Source: Tabrizicola sp.
GTDB taxonomy: Bacteria > Pseudomonadota > Alphaproteobacteria > Rhodobacterales > Rhodobacteraceae
Direction: 5' to 3'
NCBI RefSeq assembly: GCF_030373185.1
Contig: NZ_JAUCZH010000003.1
Coordinates: 62,001 to 126,000 of the forward strand
Length of the DNA: 64,000 bases
Positions 8,887 to 17,651 of this stretch are shown here, one piece after another. Position 1 is the first letter of the stretch, and each line of letters opens with the position of its first letter. Below the pieces are notes generated by a model that searched no databases, was not told the origin of the DNA, and worked only from the letters and a program-made list of their open reading frames with translations. Made by a program: the position numbers and the translations under genes.

Positions 8887-9480
8887 TCAGATCAGCAAGA
8901 CTTGCGTGCCGACCTTGGCCATTTCGAACAGCTCTTCGATGTGCTCGTTGTAAAGCCCGACGCAGCCATTCGACGACCGGCGACCGATCTTGCGGGTGTC
9001 GTGGGTGCCGTGGATGCGGTAATAGGTCCACGACAGATACAGCGCACGCGTGCCAAGCGGGTTGTCCTTGGCGCCGCCCTCGACCACATCGGGCCATTCA
9101 GGGTTGCGCTCTTTCATCGCTGGCGTCGGGCGCCAGGACGGGTTGACGACCTTCTGCACCACCGACGTCCGGCCACGCCGCGTCAGATCTTCCGACAGCG
9201 GCACCGAGCTTGGGTAAAGTCGATAGATCGACTGATCTTCCGACCAGTAATGCAACGCCCGTGACGTCAGATCGACCAGGATCGCCCCGCCACGCGTGTT
9301 GTCGAAATAGTCCTGCCACTGCAACATCCGGAAACTGGAGGCGTTGTTGCGCACGGTGCTGGACACTGGGGCCTGAAACTCGGTCGTGCCGTCTTGGGCA
9401 AGCGCTGGCATCGCCGCCAGCCCCGCAAAACCCATCGCACCACCTAAAAGGGCGCGGCGGCTGATAGGATCGTTGTCCAC
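8887..9480 (-). CDS. L,D-transpeptidase (YkuD domain) with Tat-type signal
   Basis: A 197-residue exported protein. The N-terminus SRRALLGGAMGFAGLAAMPALA looks like a twin-arginine signal peptide ending near residue 28. The YkuD catalytic motif is present: His157 in HGTHD and Cys173 in SSNGCVGL. Such enzymes make 3-3 cross-links in peptidoglycan or attach proteins to it, in the periplasm. The start is GTG at 9480, with AGGAG about eight bases upstream. It faces a CAP-domain lipoprotein gene divergently and a second L,D-transpeptidase lies 0.75 kb further on. The usual arginine after the catalytic Cys (GCxR) is replaced (GCVGL). Confidence 0.87.
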   Translation of the reverse strand: MDNDPISRRALLGGAMGFAGLAAMPALAQDGTTEFQAPVSSTVRNNASSFRMLQWQDYFDNTRGGAILVDLTSRALHYWSEDQSIYRLYPSSVPLSEDLTRRGRTSVVQKVVNPSWRPTPAMKERNPEWPDVVEGGAKDNPLGTRALYLSWTYYRIHGTHDTRKIGRRSSNGCVGLYNEHIEELFEMAKVGTQVLLI

Positions 9481-9656
9481 TGGAATTCTCCTGCTTTAGC
9501 CTCTTTGACGTGGCATATAGCGCTTCCACCCCTGCGCCGCAAATCAAACACCCGTCAGCTTCCGCCGATCGGCAAGAAGCCGGTTTGAACCCGCCGCCCG
9601 CTTTCGCTATGGAAGGGGGCGAAGCGCCGCCGAATGCGGCTTGAACGGTGGACCGA

Positions 9657-10166
9657 ATGGAAAGACGCGTATTTCTGCTGCTGGGTGCCAGCCTTTCGCT
9701 TGCAGCCTGTGCCACGACGCCTCCGACGCTTGGGTCGGACGGCAGGCCATTGCCGAAAGTCTACACGATCAGTCCGGCCGATGAACGCGTGGTGTCGTTC
9801 CGCCTGCTTGATTCGGTTAACACCCTGCGTGCGGCAAGGTCGCTGACGCCTCTCAGCTTTGACGCCCGACTGAATGCCGCCGCCGCCACCCATTCCCGCG
9901 ACATGTCGGTTCAGAACCGCCCGTGGCATTTCGGGTCAGACGGATCATCGCCCTATGTCCGCGCGCAGCGCAGCGGCTATACCGGGCGTCTGGTGGGTGA
10001 GTTGATTTCGGAAACCTACGAGACCGAGCTTGAAACCCTGTCCACATGGATGGCCAACCCGGACACCCGCGCCATCATCATGGACCCTTCCGCCAGATTG
10101 CTTGGCTTCGCGTGGTTCCAGGAACCAAGTGGCAAGATCTGGTGGACCTTGATGACAGGTGCCTGA
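9657..10166 (+). CDS. CAP/SCP-domain lipoprotein
   Basis: A 169-residue protein with a lipoprotein signal (LLGASLSLAAC) followed by a CAP (SCP/PR1) domain. The domain shows the N-terminal helix VNTLRAARSLTPLSFDARLNAAA, the histidine of ATHSRDM and the glutamate of VGELISE. In most bacterial CAP domains a second histidine lies in a GHR motif after the conserved Trp; here that site reads DTR, so the metal-binding cavity looks incomplete. Function of bacterial CAP lipoproteins is poorly known; location between two L,D-transpeptidases suggests a cell-wall role. GTG at 9648 is an alternative start; ATG at 9657 gives a compact signal peptide. Confidence 0.78.
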   Translation: MERRVFLLLGASLSLAACATTPPTLGSDGRPLPKVYTISPADERVVSFRLLDSVNTLRAARSLTPLSFDARLNAAAATHSRDMSVQNRPWHFGSDGSSPYVRAQRSGYTGRLVGELISETYETELETLSTWMANPDTRAIIMDPSARLLGFAWFQEPSGKIWWTLMTGA

Positions 10167-10226
10167 GACGACGAAACGGACAGGTGATTTCCGCGTGAAG
10201 CTGAAAGCCCGTCCAAGCTGGCTTCG

Positions 10227-10727
10227 TCAGGGCAGGATATAGATCGGGGTGCCGGGCTCCACCATCGAGTAGACGACTTCCATTTCCTTGTCGGTGACAG
10301 CAACGCAACCCCAGGTCCAGTCCCGGCGGGAAATCGGCCGCTTCGGGCCACCATGAATGAAGATGTCACCCCCAGGAGATTTGCCTTCGGCCTCGGCAAA
10401 GGCGATGTCCTGCTCATTCGGATAGGACACCCGCAAGGACAGATGAAACTCCGAATTCGGGTTTTTGTGGGTGATGTAATAGCGGCCCTCGGGCGTCTTG
10501 CCGTCACCCTCGAACTGCTTGTGGCCATTGGGCGCAAAGCCCAGCGCGATATCGTGTGACTTCAGCACCTTGTCATTATGCAGCAAATACATCTTGCGGT
10601 CGGTCTTGTGGACCTGCAACTGAGTGACCGCTGGCCCGTTGTATTTGAGAAATTTTGTCTTCGGCGCGCCACAGGCCGCAAGGCCCAGCGCCAGCACCAG
10701 CATGGCCATCAATCGAATAAAACGCAT
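10227..10727 (-). CDS. L,D-transpeptidase-family lipoprotein
   Basis: A 166-residue periplasmic lipoprotein: signal peptide with lipobox LGLAAC, then a YkuD catalytic domain. His125 lies in FIHGGPKR and the nucleophile Cys141 in DWTWGCVAV. The ErfK/YbiS-type order of strands (VHKTDRKMYLL, KTPEGRYYI) fits enzymes that cross-link peptidoglycan or anchor lipoproteins. It does not pair in sequence with the neighbouring L,D-transpeptidase: this one is a lipoprotein, that one carries a Tat-like signal, so they probably reach the periplasm by different routes. It converges on the CAP lipoprotein gene with a 60-base gap. Confidence 0.87.
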   Translation of the reverse strand: MRFIRLMAMLVLALGLAACGAPKTKFLKYNGPAVTQLQVHKTDRKMYLLHNDKVLKSHDIALGFAPNGHKQFEGDGKTPEGRYYITHKNPNSEFHLSLRVSYPNEQDIAFAEAEGKSPGGDIFIHGGPKRPISRRDWTWGCVAVTDKEMEVVYSMVEPGTPIYILP

Positions 10728-10819
10728 TCCCGCCTCGTGCCGCTTCTTTTTTTCAAATCACTACAGGAATTTGCGCAATCTGCCTAGCAAAACGGACGGG
10801 CGGCCTAATCACGGATTTG

Positions 10820-12037
10820 TCAGATCGCGCGGCTGAAGCGGGCCACAAGTTCAACATGGGTTGACCAGCGAAACTGATCCACCACCTGCACCCAGTCCAG
10901 CGCGTAGCCCGCCGCGACCAGCATCTTCGCATCGCGCGCAAAGGTCACTGGGTTGCAGGACACCGCCGCGATCACGGGAACCACCGACCGCGCCAAGGCT
11001 TCGGTCTGCGCTTCGGCCCCGGCGCGGGGCGGGTCGATCACGGCCCCGGTGAAGGCGCGCAGCTCATCGGGTTCCAGCGGGCGGCGAAACAGATCGCGCG
11101 CTTCTGTGGTGACCCGGCGCAGCCCTTCGGCATGACGCGCGCCCAATTCAAGGGCCGCGACCATCGCCTTGTCCCCCTCGACCGCGTGAACCTCTGTCGT
11201 CGCAGCCAATGGCAGGGCAAAGGTGCCGACCCCGGAAAACAGGTCCACCACCCGCTTTTGCGGCCCAAGCGCCGCGCGCACCCCGGCCAGAAGCGCCGCT
11301 TCGCCTTCGGCCGTGGCTTGCAGGAAAGCACCGGCAGGCGGAACAACCATGGCCGCGCCAAACACTTGCGCCGGTCTGTCGCGCAGCGCCACCGCCTCAC
11401 CATTCCATGTCAGACGCGAAAAGCCATGTGCCTCGACCACCCGCGCCAGTTCAAGTTGCAGGGCGCTGTCCAGTGGCTTGCCGCCGGTGACCACCACATC
11501 CACCCCGCCCTTCGTCGTGGTGATTTGCAGCGACAGTTCAGCCGTGCGCGACCCGCCCAGCATCACCAGCGCCTCCAGCCCCGGAAAGGCGGCCAAAAGC
11601 GCCGGGTACAGAAGCTGACAGTCCGGCACGGCAACCAGCGTATCCGATGCCCGGGCGTGAAAGCCAAGAAGGACACCGCCCTTGGTGCGGCGGGCCGAAA
11701 GCGTGGCGCGGCGGCGGGTTCCGGCGGGTGAGGTCACGACTGGCTTGAACGGCGCGGAAAGCCCCTGCCCGGCCAGGGCGATTTCGACAACCTGCTGCTT
11801 CCACCCCGCAACGAAGGCGTCCGAGGCGTGCTGCAACTGGCACCCGCCACAGGCCCGCGCATGGCGGCAAGGCGGCTTTACCCGGTCAGTCGAGGGGGTG
11901 ACGATCTTCACATCCGTCAGGCGGTCGCCATCCGGCGTGCCTTCGACAACCTCGCCGGGCAAGACGCCCTGCACGAAGATCGGGCCGTCCGCGATACCAT
12001 TGCCAAGGTGGCCCAGCCGGTCGATGGTAACCTTCAC
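10820..12037 (-). CDS. 23S rRNA (uracil-C5)-methyltransferase, RumA/RlmD family
   Basis: A 405-residue SAM-dependent enzyme that methylates C5 of a uracil in rRNA. Visible parts: an N-terminal TRAM-like beta domain; iron-sulfur ligands Cys57, Cys63 and Cys66 (RACGGC) plus Cys140; the SAM motif VVDLFSGVGTFALPLA; DPPRAGA; and the catalytic Cys361 in SCNPVTFARD. The start codon is GTG at 12037, overlapping the stop of the upstream ABC exporter gene (GTGA), so it is the third gene of that unit. The exact target position (U1939 or U747-like) cannot be assigned from sequence alone. Confidence 0.88.
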   Translation of the reverse strand: MKVTIDRLGHLGNGIADGPIFVQGVLPGEVVEGTPDGDRLTDVKIVTPSTDRVKPPCRHARACGGCQLQHASDAFVAGWKQQVVEIALAGQGLSAPFKPVVTSPAGTRRRATLSARRTKGGVLLGFHARASDTLVAVPDCQLLYPALLAAFPGLEALVMLGGSRTAELSLQITTTKGGVDVVVTGGKPLDSALQLELARVVEAHGFSRLTWNGEAVALRDRPAQVFGAAMVVPPAGAFLQATAEGEAALLAGVRAALGPQKRVVDLFSGVGTFALPLAATTEVHAVEGDKAMVAALELGARHAEGLRRVTTEARDLFRRPLEPDELRAFTGAVIDPPRAGAEAQTEALARSVVPVIAAVSCNPVTFARDAKMLVAAGYALDWVQVVDQFRWSTHVELVARFSRAI

Positions 12038-13887
12038 TCTGCCGCTTCCTGTTCGTCTTCGGTGCCGATGAAGCCGCCTGATTGCCGCTTCCAGTAGCGG
12101 GCGTAAAGGCCATCTTTCGCCAGAAGGTCGTCATGCGACCCGATTTCGACGATGCGGCCACGGTCAAGGACGATGATCCGGTCCATCTCGGCGATGGTCG
12201 AAAGGCGGTGGGCTATGGCAAGGACGGTCTTGCCGACCATCACCCTGGAAAGCGCTTCCTGGATCGAGGCCTCGACTTCGCTGTCGAGGGCGGAGGTGGC
12301 TTCGTCCAGCACAAGAATCGGCGCGTCTTTCAGGAAAGCGCGTGCAAGGGCGATGCGCTGGCGCTGGCCGCCGGACAGTTTCACGCCGCGTTCGCCAAGG
12401 AAGGCGTCATAGCCCTTGCGGCCTTGATGGTCGGCCATGTGGGCGATGAATTCATCCGCCTCGGCGGCCTTGGCGGCGGCGATGATCTCGGCCTCGGTGG
12501 CCCCCGGGCGGCCATAGGCAATGTTGTCGCGGGCCGACCGGTTGAACATCGCGGTTTCCTGCGTCACCATGCCGATCTGGCGGCGAAGGCTTTCCTGTGT
12601 GACGTGGCGAAGGTCGAGGCCATCGACGGAAATCGTGCCTTCCTCGGGGTCGTAAAGCCGCAGGAGGAGAGAGACGAGCGAGGATTTCCCCGCGCCACTG
12701 GCCCCGACGATGGCCAGCTTTTCCCCGGCGTGAACCGTCAGGTCGACATCGGCCACCCCACCACGTTCGCGGCCATAGGCAAAGCTGACGTGGTCAAACC
12801 GGATCTCGCCCTTGACGCGGGGCAGGGTCACGGCGTCGGGGGCGTCGGTCAGGGTGTGGGGGGCAGAGAGCGTGCGCATGCCGTCTTCGACTTCGCCAAC
12901 GCTGGTATAGATGCTCATCAGCGTGAAGCTGACCCAGCCTGACATCTGCGCGATCCGCATGGCGATGGCACCCGAGGCGGCGATGTCGCCTGCCGTCGCC
13001 TGCCCCTGTTGCCAAAGCATGACCGTGCCGCCGATCAGCAACACCGGCAGGACGCCGGCCAGCAGCATGAGCGAAAAGCGGAACCAGGTAGAGATGACGC
13101 CGAATTCAAGGCTGCGGTCGCGGAAAACCTCCATCGCGTCCAGCGCCACGCGGTCTTCAAACGCGGCATGGGCGAAAAGCTTGACCGTCTTGATGTTGGT
13201 GATCGTATCGACGACCTGCCCCGAAACCATCGCGCGCGACGACGCGCGGGCGGCGGAGTTCTTGCGGATCATCGGCATGAAGTAGCGGATCAGCAGGACA
13301 TATGCGACCAGCCAGACCAGAAGCGCCCCGGCGACGCGCAGGTCCACAAGCACAAGAAACGCCACCGACCCGATGACCGAGGCAAGGGCAAAGCAGACGG
13401 TGTTGATGACTTCCGTCGCCACATCCGTGACCGCCCGCGCGGCCTGCATCTGCTTTTGCGCGATGCGACCGGCGAAGTCGTTGTCAAAGAAGGTAACGGC
13501 CTGCCCCAGGGTCCAGCGGTGCAGGCGCGACAGGACCAAAGGCATCACATTCGGGCCGATGATGATGCTGTTTGACGCCGAGGAAATGGCAAAGGCCAAA
13601 GGGCGCAACAAAAGGTAGAAGGCCAGAAACCATGCCATCAGCGACCAGTGGTCGGTGAAGAACCCGGCCGGGCTGGTGGTGACGGCGGCGTCAACCACCC
13701 AGCCAAGGATCAGGGCAGAGACAACCTCGGTCACGCCTGCCAAAGACGAAAGCACCCCGGCCACAAGCAGCATGGGCCACGACCCTGCAAGACACCAGCG
13801 CATGAAAGCGCCAAGGCTTTGCGGCGGATTGCCTTCCGCGGGGCGGAAGGCATCAATCGCATTGCCAAGCCGGATCAGGGAACTCAC
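12034..13887 (-). CDS. ABC exporter half-transporter (TMD-NBD), second of pair
   Basis: A 617-residue protein with an N-terminal six-helix exporter domain (about residues 30-330) and a C-terminal nucleotide-binding domain: Walker A GASGAGKSS, signature LSGGQRQR, Walker B ILVLDEATSALDSE and switch AHRLST. It most likely forms a heterodimer with the product of the adjacent upstream gene; both sites look canonical, with no degenerate Walker B. The substrate is unknown (lipid, peptide or drug). The start is GTG at 13887 overlapping the previous stop (GTGA), and the stop overlaps the methyltransferase start. Confidence 0.88.
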   Translation of the reverse strand: MSSLIRLGNAIDAFRPAEGNPPQSLGAFMRWCLAGSWPMLLVAGVLSSLAGVTEVVSALILGWVVDAAVTTSPAGFFTDHWSLMAWFLAFYLLLRPLAFAISSASNSIIIGPNVMPLVLSRLHRWTLGQAVTFFDNDFAGRIAQKQMQAARAVTDVATEVINTVCFALASVIGSVAFLVLVDLRVAGALLVWLVAYVLLIRYFMPMIRKNSAARASSRAMVSGQVVDTITNIKTVKLFAHAAFEDRVALDAMEVFRDRSLEFGVISTWFRFSLMLLAGVLPVLLIGGTVMLWQQGQATAGDIAASGAIAMRIAQMSGWVSFTLMSIYTSVGEVEDGMRTLSAPHTLTDAPDAVTLPRVKGEIRFDHVSFAYGRERGGVADVDLTVHAGEKLAIVGASGAGKSSLVSLLLRLYDPEEGTISVDGLDLRHVTQESLRRQIGMVTQETAMFNRSARDNIAYGRPGATEAEIIAAAKAAEADEFIAHMADHQGRKGYDAFLGERGVKLSGGQRQRIALARAFLKDAPILVLDEATSALDSEVEASIQEALSRVMVGKTVLAIAHRLSTIAEMDRIIVLDRGRIVEIGSHDDLLAKDGLYARYWKRQSGGFIGTEDEQEAAE

Positions 13888-15731
13888 TCTGCCGCGTCCT
13901 CTTCCAGCCCGATGAACCCGCCCGATTGGCGCGCCCAGAAACGGGCATATAGCCCGTTCTCCCGCAAAAGCACGGAATGAGGGCCATCTTCCGCCACCTG
14001 ACCATCTTCCAGAACGACAATCCGGTCCATGGCTGCAATCGTGGAAAGCCTGTGCGCAATGGCGATCACGGTCTTGCCCGCCATGACCCCATAAAGCGCC
14101 TCTTGAATGGCGGCCTCAGCCTCCGAGTCCAGGGCGCTGGTCGCTTCATCCAGAATCAGGATCGGCGCGTCCTTCAGGATCACCCGCGCCAGCGCCACCC
14201 GTTGCCGCTGGCCGCCAGACAATTTCACGCCGCGCTCACCGACATGGGCGTCATAGCCCTTGCGGCCCTGCGGGTCTTCCAGCGTCAGGATAAAATCATG
14301 CGCCTCGGCCTTTCTGGCGGCGGCGATCATTTCGGCCTCGGTCGCGTCGGGGCGGCCATAAAGGATGTTGTCGCGCACCGACCGATGCAGAAGCGACGAA
14401 TCCTGCTGCACCATGCCGATCTGCTGACGCAGCGAGTCTTGTGTGACATCGGCAATGTTCTGGCCGTCAATCAGGATGGCCCCGGATTCGGTATCGTAGA
14501 ACCGCAGGATCAGCTTGACCAAGGTGGACTTGCCCGCACCGGAACGGCCAACAACGCCGATCTTCTCGCCGGCGCGGATGGTCAGGGAAACGTCTCTAAG
14601 CCCGCCAAAACCGCGCCCGTAATGGTGGCTTACGTCCCGCAGTTCCAACAGGCCGTCGCGGAACATCAGCGGTTTTGCGTCTGGCTTGTCGACCAAGGAT
14701 ACGGGTTGGGCGATCGTCTCCATCCCTTCGGCCAATGTGCCAAGGTTCTGCACAAGATTGGTCGAGGCCCACATGATCCAGTAGGTCATCGAGTTGATCC
14801 GCAGCACCAGCGCCACCGCCGCCGCGACCACGCCGACCGTTGCCGTGCCATCCGCCCAGAACCAAAGCGCCAGACCACCGACGCCCATGATCATCAACCC
14901 GTTCAGGAAGGTCAGCGCCACATCCATCTTGGTGACGATGCGCATTTCCGTCTGGAAGGTCTGGCGCGACTTTTCGATCGCCTCCTTGGCATAGTTCACC
15001 TCGGCGTCCTGATGGGCGAACAGCTTGACCGAGTGGATGTTGGCGTAACTGTCCACCACCCGCCCAGTGACCGCGCTTCGCGCATCGGATGAGGCTTTCG
15101 AGGCCGGGCCAGCACGGCGGATCGTCCAGCGCATGAGCGCAAGGTAGCCGATCACCCACAAGATCAGCGGCACCATCAGACGCGGGTCTGATCCCGCCAG
15201 CATCAACAGCGCGCCGATGAAGGTGGCTGCGGCGAAGGCGGCCATGTCAAAGACCTGAAACACCGCCTCACCCGCAGCAGGGGGGGCCTGCATGATGCGG
15301 TTGGCGATCCGGCCGGCAAAATCGCTTTCGAACCAGCCAACCGGCTGGCGCAGAACATGCCGGTGCGCCCGCCAACGCATCATCGTGCCGAAGTTGGTCA
15401 GGATGGTGTTGTGCAGAAGGCCCACCGACCCACCCGCCACCAAGGGGCGGACGAACAGGATGACAAAGGCCACGGTCAAAAGTTCAACCCAATGTGCGGC
15501 CAGAAAATCAGCCGGAGTCTGGCCTGTCATCAGGTCAACCAACCGGCCCAGGTACCAGATCAGGCCAACGTCCAGGACGGCATTGCCGACTGAAAACATC
15601 GCGGTAAAGGCAAAGACACCTTTGAACGGGCGGACATAGTCCTTCAGGAATGGCCAAAGCCTTGTGGGCGGGGCGTCCTGTTCGGCATAGGGCTGATAGG
15701 GATCGACTAGGTTTTCGAAGAAACGGAACAT
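13884..15731 (-). CDS. ABC exporter half-transporter (TMD-NBD), first of pair
   Basis: A 615-residue exporter subunit. It opens with MFRFFENLVDPYQPY, a start common in alphaproteobacterial ABC pairs of this kind, then six transmembrane helices and an NBD with Walker A GRSGAGKST, signature LSGGQRQR, Walker B ILILDEATSALDSE and AHRLST. The frame can be extended to a TTG at 15782, but the ATG at 15731 matches the conserved N-terminus, although no strong ribosome-binding site precedes it. It is the first gene of a three-gene minus-strand unit with its likely heterodimer partner and an rRNA methyltransferase. Substrate unknown. Confidence 0.88.
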   Translation of the reverse strand: MFRFFENLVDPYQPYAEQDAPPTRLWPFLKDYVRPFKGVFAFTAMFSVGNAVLDVGLIWYLGRLVDLMTGQTPADFLAAHWVELLTVAFVILFVRPLVAGGSVGLLHNTILTNFGTMMRWRAHRHVLRQPVGWFESDFAGRIANRIMQAPPAAGEAVFQVFDMAAFAAATFIGALLMLAGSDPRLMVPLILWVIGYLALMRWTIRRAGPASKASSDARSAVTGRVVDSYANIHSVKLFAHQDAEVNYAKEAIEKSRQTFQTEMRIVTKMDVALTFLNGLMIMGVGGLALWFWADGTATVGVVAAAVALVLRINSMTYWIMWASTNLVQNLGTLAEGMETIAQPVSLVDKPDAKPLMFRDGLLELRDVSHHYGRGFGGLRDVSLTIRAGEKIGVVGRSGAGKSTLVKLILRFYDTESGAILIDGQNIADVTQDSLRQQIGMVQQDSSLLHRSVRDNILYGRPDATEAEMIAAARKAEAHDFILTLEDPQGRKGYDAHVGERGVKLSGGQRQRVALARVILKDAPILILDEATSALDSEAEAAIQEALYGVMAGKTVIAIAHRLSTIAAMDRIVVLEDGQVAEDGPHSVLLRENGLYARFWARQSGGFIGLEEDAAE

Positions 15732-15909
15732 GGGGGGAACCCGAAGATAAAGTGCAGCGATGGGGTGAAGCGGTGCCTGCAAGCGACCACCACGACGGGA
15801 CCGGTCAACTCAGGCTGAGCGAGGCGAAATCCCGTGATCCATGCTGGTCTCCTTCTTGGGTGGGCCATGGGTAGCGCAGTCGTGGCGACTTGTCACCCCC
15901 CTGCCGGGG

Positions 15910-17055
15910 TCAGGATTTCAGCAGGTCGTCGCGGGTCAGGCGCAGCCCGCTGGCCAGCCATCGCGCCTCCAGCGCCTTCAGCCGCGCGCCCAGTGCAGCG
16001 CCCTCCAGACCCGGCATCAAATCGGCCGCAGTCACCGGAAGCACCGCCGCCGCACCCCGCGAAACCTCGGCCTGCCAGTCAGCAGACGGCGGGCCGCCAA
16101 GAACGGCCGCCCGCGCAAGCACGGCATCGGTGCCAAGGTCGGCACCCAGCCGCCAGCCCAGCGCGGCGGGGCTGTCCATCCCCGATACGGCGGCAACAAG
16201 TGCTGCCAGATCGCGGGTTTCCGGGCGCGAAAGGCGCAAAGCGGTGTCCACCGCCTGCCCCCCCAGCACGACCAGACGCCGCAGCCAGCGCGGCGGGGCG
16301 CTGGCCTCCAGATGAACAAGGGGCGCAAGGGCGCGGTGATCCGCCCCCGGCAGAACCTGCGCCAGAACGCCAGAGGCCGCCATCGCCGCCACCGCTGGCG
16401 AAGGGTCACGCGCACCCAGAAGTTTGCGCATCTCGGCACCGATCCGTTCACGCGAAATCGTCTCTAACCCGGCGGAAAATGCGGCACAGGCCGCCAGACC
16501 TTCGGCATCAAGACCAAGGGTCGGATCACCATAACAGGCATGAAACCGGAAGAACCTCAGGATGCGCAGATAGTCTTCGCGGATGCGCGCCTCAGCCTCG
16601 CCGACAAAGCGGACGCGACGGGCAAGGGTGTCGGACAGGCCGCCAAGCGGGTCCAGCACATTGCCCAGGGCATCGGCGTAAAGCGCGTTCATGGTGAAAT
16701 CACGCCGGGCCGCGTCTTCCTCGATATGTGTGGAGAAGGCGACTACGGCGCGGCGGCCATCGGTTTCGACGTCACGGCGAAAGGTTGTCACCTCATGCGC
16801 GCGGCCGTCGGCAAGCACCGTCACGGTGCCATGTTCAATTCCGGTCGGCACCGCCCGAAAACCGGTGTTTTCCGCTATGTTCGAGACTGTTTCGGGCAAG
16901 GCATCGGTGGCAAGATCGGTATCCGCCACCGGCAAGCCAAGCACGGCGTTGCGGACGCAGCCACCGACGAACAGCGCCCGGTAGCCCGCAGATTCCAGCG
17001 CCGCCAGCAGCGCGCGGGTTCCCCGGTGTTCAAGCCAATCGCCCGCAACCTTCAT
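15910..17055 (-). CDS. cca: CCA tRNA nucleotidyltransferase / poly(A) polymerase family
   Basis: A 381-residue class II nucleotidyltransferase. The head domain shows LFVGGCVRNAVLG, the metal-binding DTDLATDA pair of aspartates and the neck motif with RREDYLRILRFFRFHA-like sequence (RIREDYLRILRFFRF). It adds or repairs the CCA end of tRNAs, although a poly(A) polymerase role cannot be separated on sequence alone. Its ATG overlaps the stop of the CoA pyrophosphatase gene (ATGA), and it ends the hslO-Nudix-cca unit. The 178 bases between its stop and the ABC exporter gene hold no further gene. Confidence 0.9.
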   Translation of the reverse strand: MKVAGDWLEHRGTRALLAALESAGYRALFVGGCVRNAVLGLPVADTDLATDALPETVSNIAENTGFRAVPTGIEHGTVTVLADGRAHEVTTFRRDVETDGRRAVVAFSTHIEEDAARRDFTMNALYADALGNVLDPLGGLSDTLARRVRFVGEAEARIREDYLRILRFFRFHACYGDPTLGLDAEGLAACAAFSAGLETISRERIGAEMRKLLGARDPSPAVAAMAASGVLAQVLPGADHRALAPLVHLEASAPPRWLRRLVVLGGQAVDTALRLSRPETRDLAALVAAVSGMDSPAALGWRLGADLGTDAVLARAAVLGGPPSADWQAEVSRGAAAVLPVTAADLMPGLEGAALGARLKALEARWLASGLRLTRDDLLKS

Positions 17056-17651
17056 GCCTGCACCCGTTCAGCCAACCCCCGCAGGATACGCGCGGTGGCC
17101 CCCCAGATGTAATAGGGGCCATATGGCACCGCATAATAGCGCCGCCATTCCCCCATCCAGCGCCGTTTCTGGATGGAATACAGGCCCGGCGTCAGAACAT
17201 GCGCCAGCGGCACGACAAAGACCTCATCCACCTCGCCCGCCTCTGGCACTGGCTGAAATTCGCCCCGGACCAGACCGACAAACGGCGTGACGGCAAAGCC
17301 TGTCACCGTCTCATGGACCGGCAGGGTGCCGATAATGTCCACCTGCGCCGGATCAAGGCCGATCTCTTCGCGCGTCTCGCGCAGGGCGGCAGCCTCTGGC
17401 CCGGCGTCGGTGTCATCGACCTTGCCACCGGGAAAGGCGATCTGCCCAGGGTGATGGCGCAGCCGCGATGACCGCTTGGTCAGGATCACCCCGGCCCCTT
17501 CCGGCCGCAGCCAGACCGCCATCAAGACGGCAGCCGGGCGCAACAGCCGCGCCTCGGCAAGCCGGATATCCGGGTTCAGGTCGAAATCGGACGAAGGCCC
17601 GGCCGGGCGGGACAGGGCAAGCCGCAATCCCGCCTCTGCCGGACAGATCAT
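17052..17651 (-). CDS. Nudix CoA pyrophosphatase
   Basis: A 199-residue Nudix hydrolase of the CoA-pyrophosphatase group: the extra upstream motif SSRLRHHPGQIAFPGG precedes a Nudix box with GGKVDDTDAGPEAAALRE and TREEIGL. It would split CoA into phosphopantetheine and 3',5'-ADP. A longer frame starts at 17720, but the ATG at 17651 overlaps the hslO stop (ATGA) and gives the usual family length. It is the middle gene of hslO-Nudix-cca, all coupled by four-base overlaps. Confidence 0.9.
   Translation of the reverse strand: MICPAEAGLRLALSRPAGPSSDFDLNPDIRLAEARLLRPAAVLMAVWLRPEGAGVILTKRSSRLRHHPGQIAFPGGKVDDTDAGPEAAALRETREEIGLDPAQVDIIGTLPVHETVTGFAVTPFVGLVRGEFQPVPEAGEVDEVFVVPLAHVLTPGLYSIQKRRWMGEWRRYYAVPYGPYYIWGATARILRGLAERVQA

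Noticed and set aside
10861-15639. Many long frames on the plus strand opposite the ABC exporter, rRNA methyltransferase and cca genes
   Set aside because: They mirror GC-rich coding sequence on the minus strand, have no conserved motifs and are rich in Arg, Pro and His. The minus-strand genes contain complete catalytic motifs.
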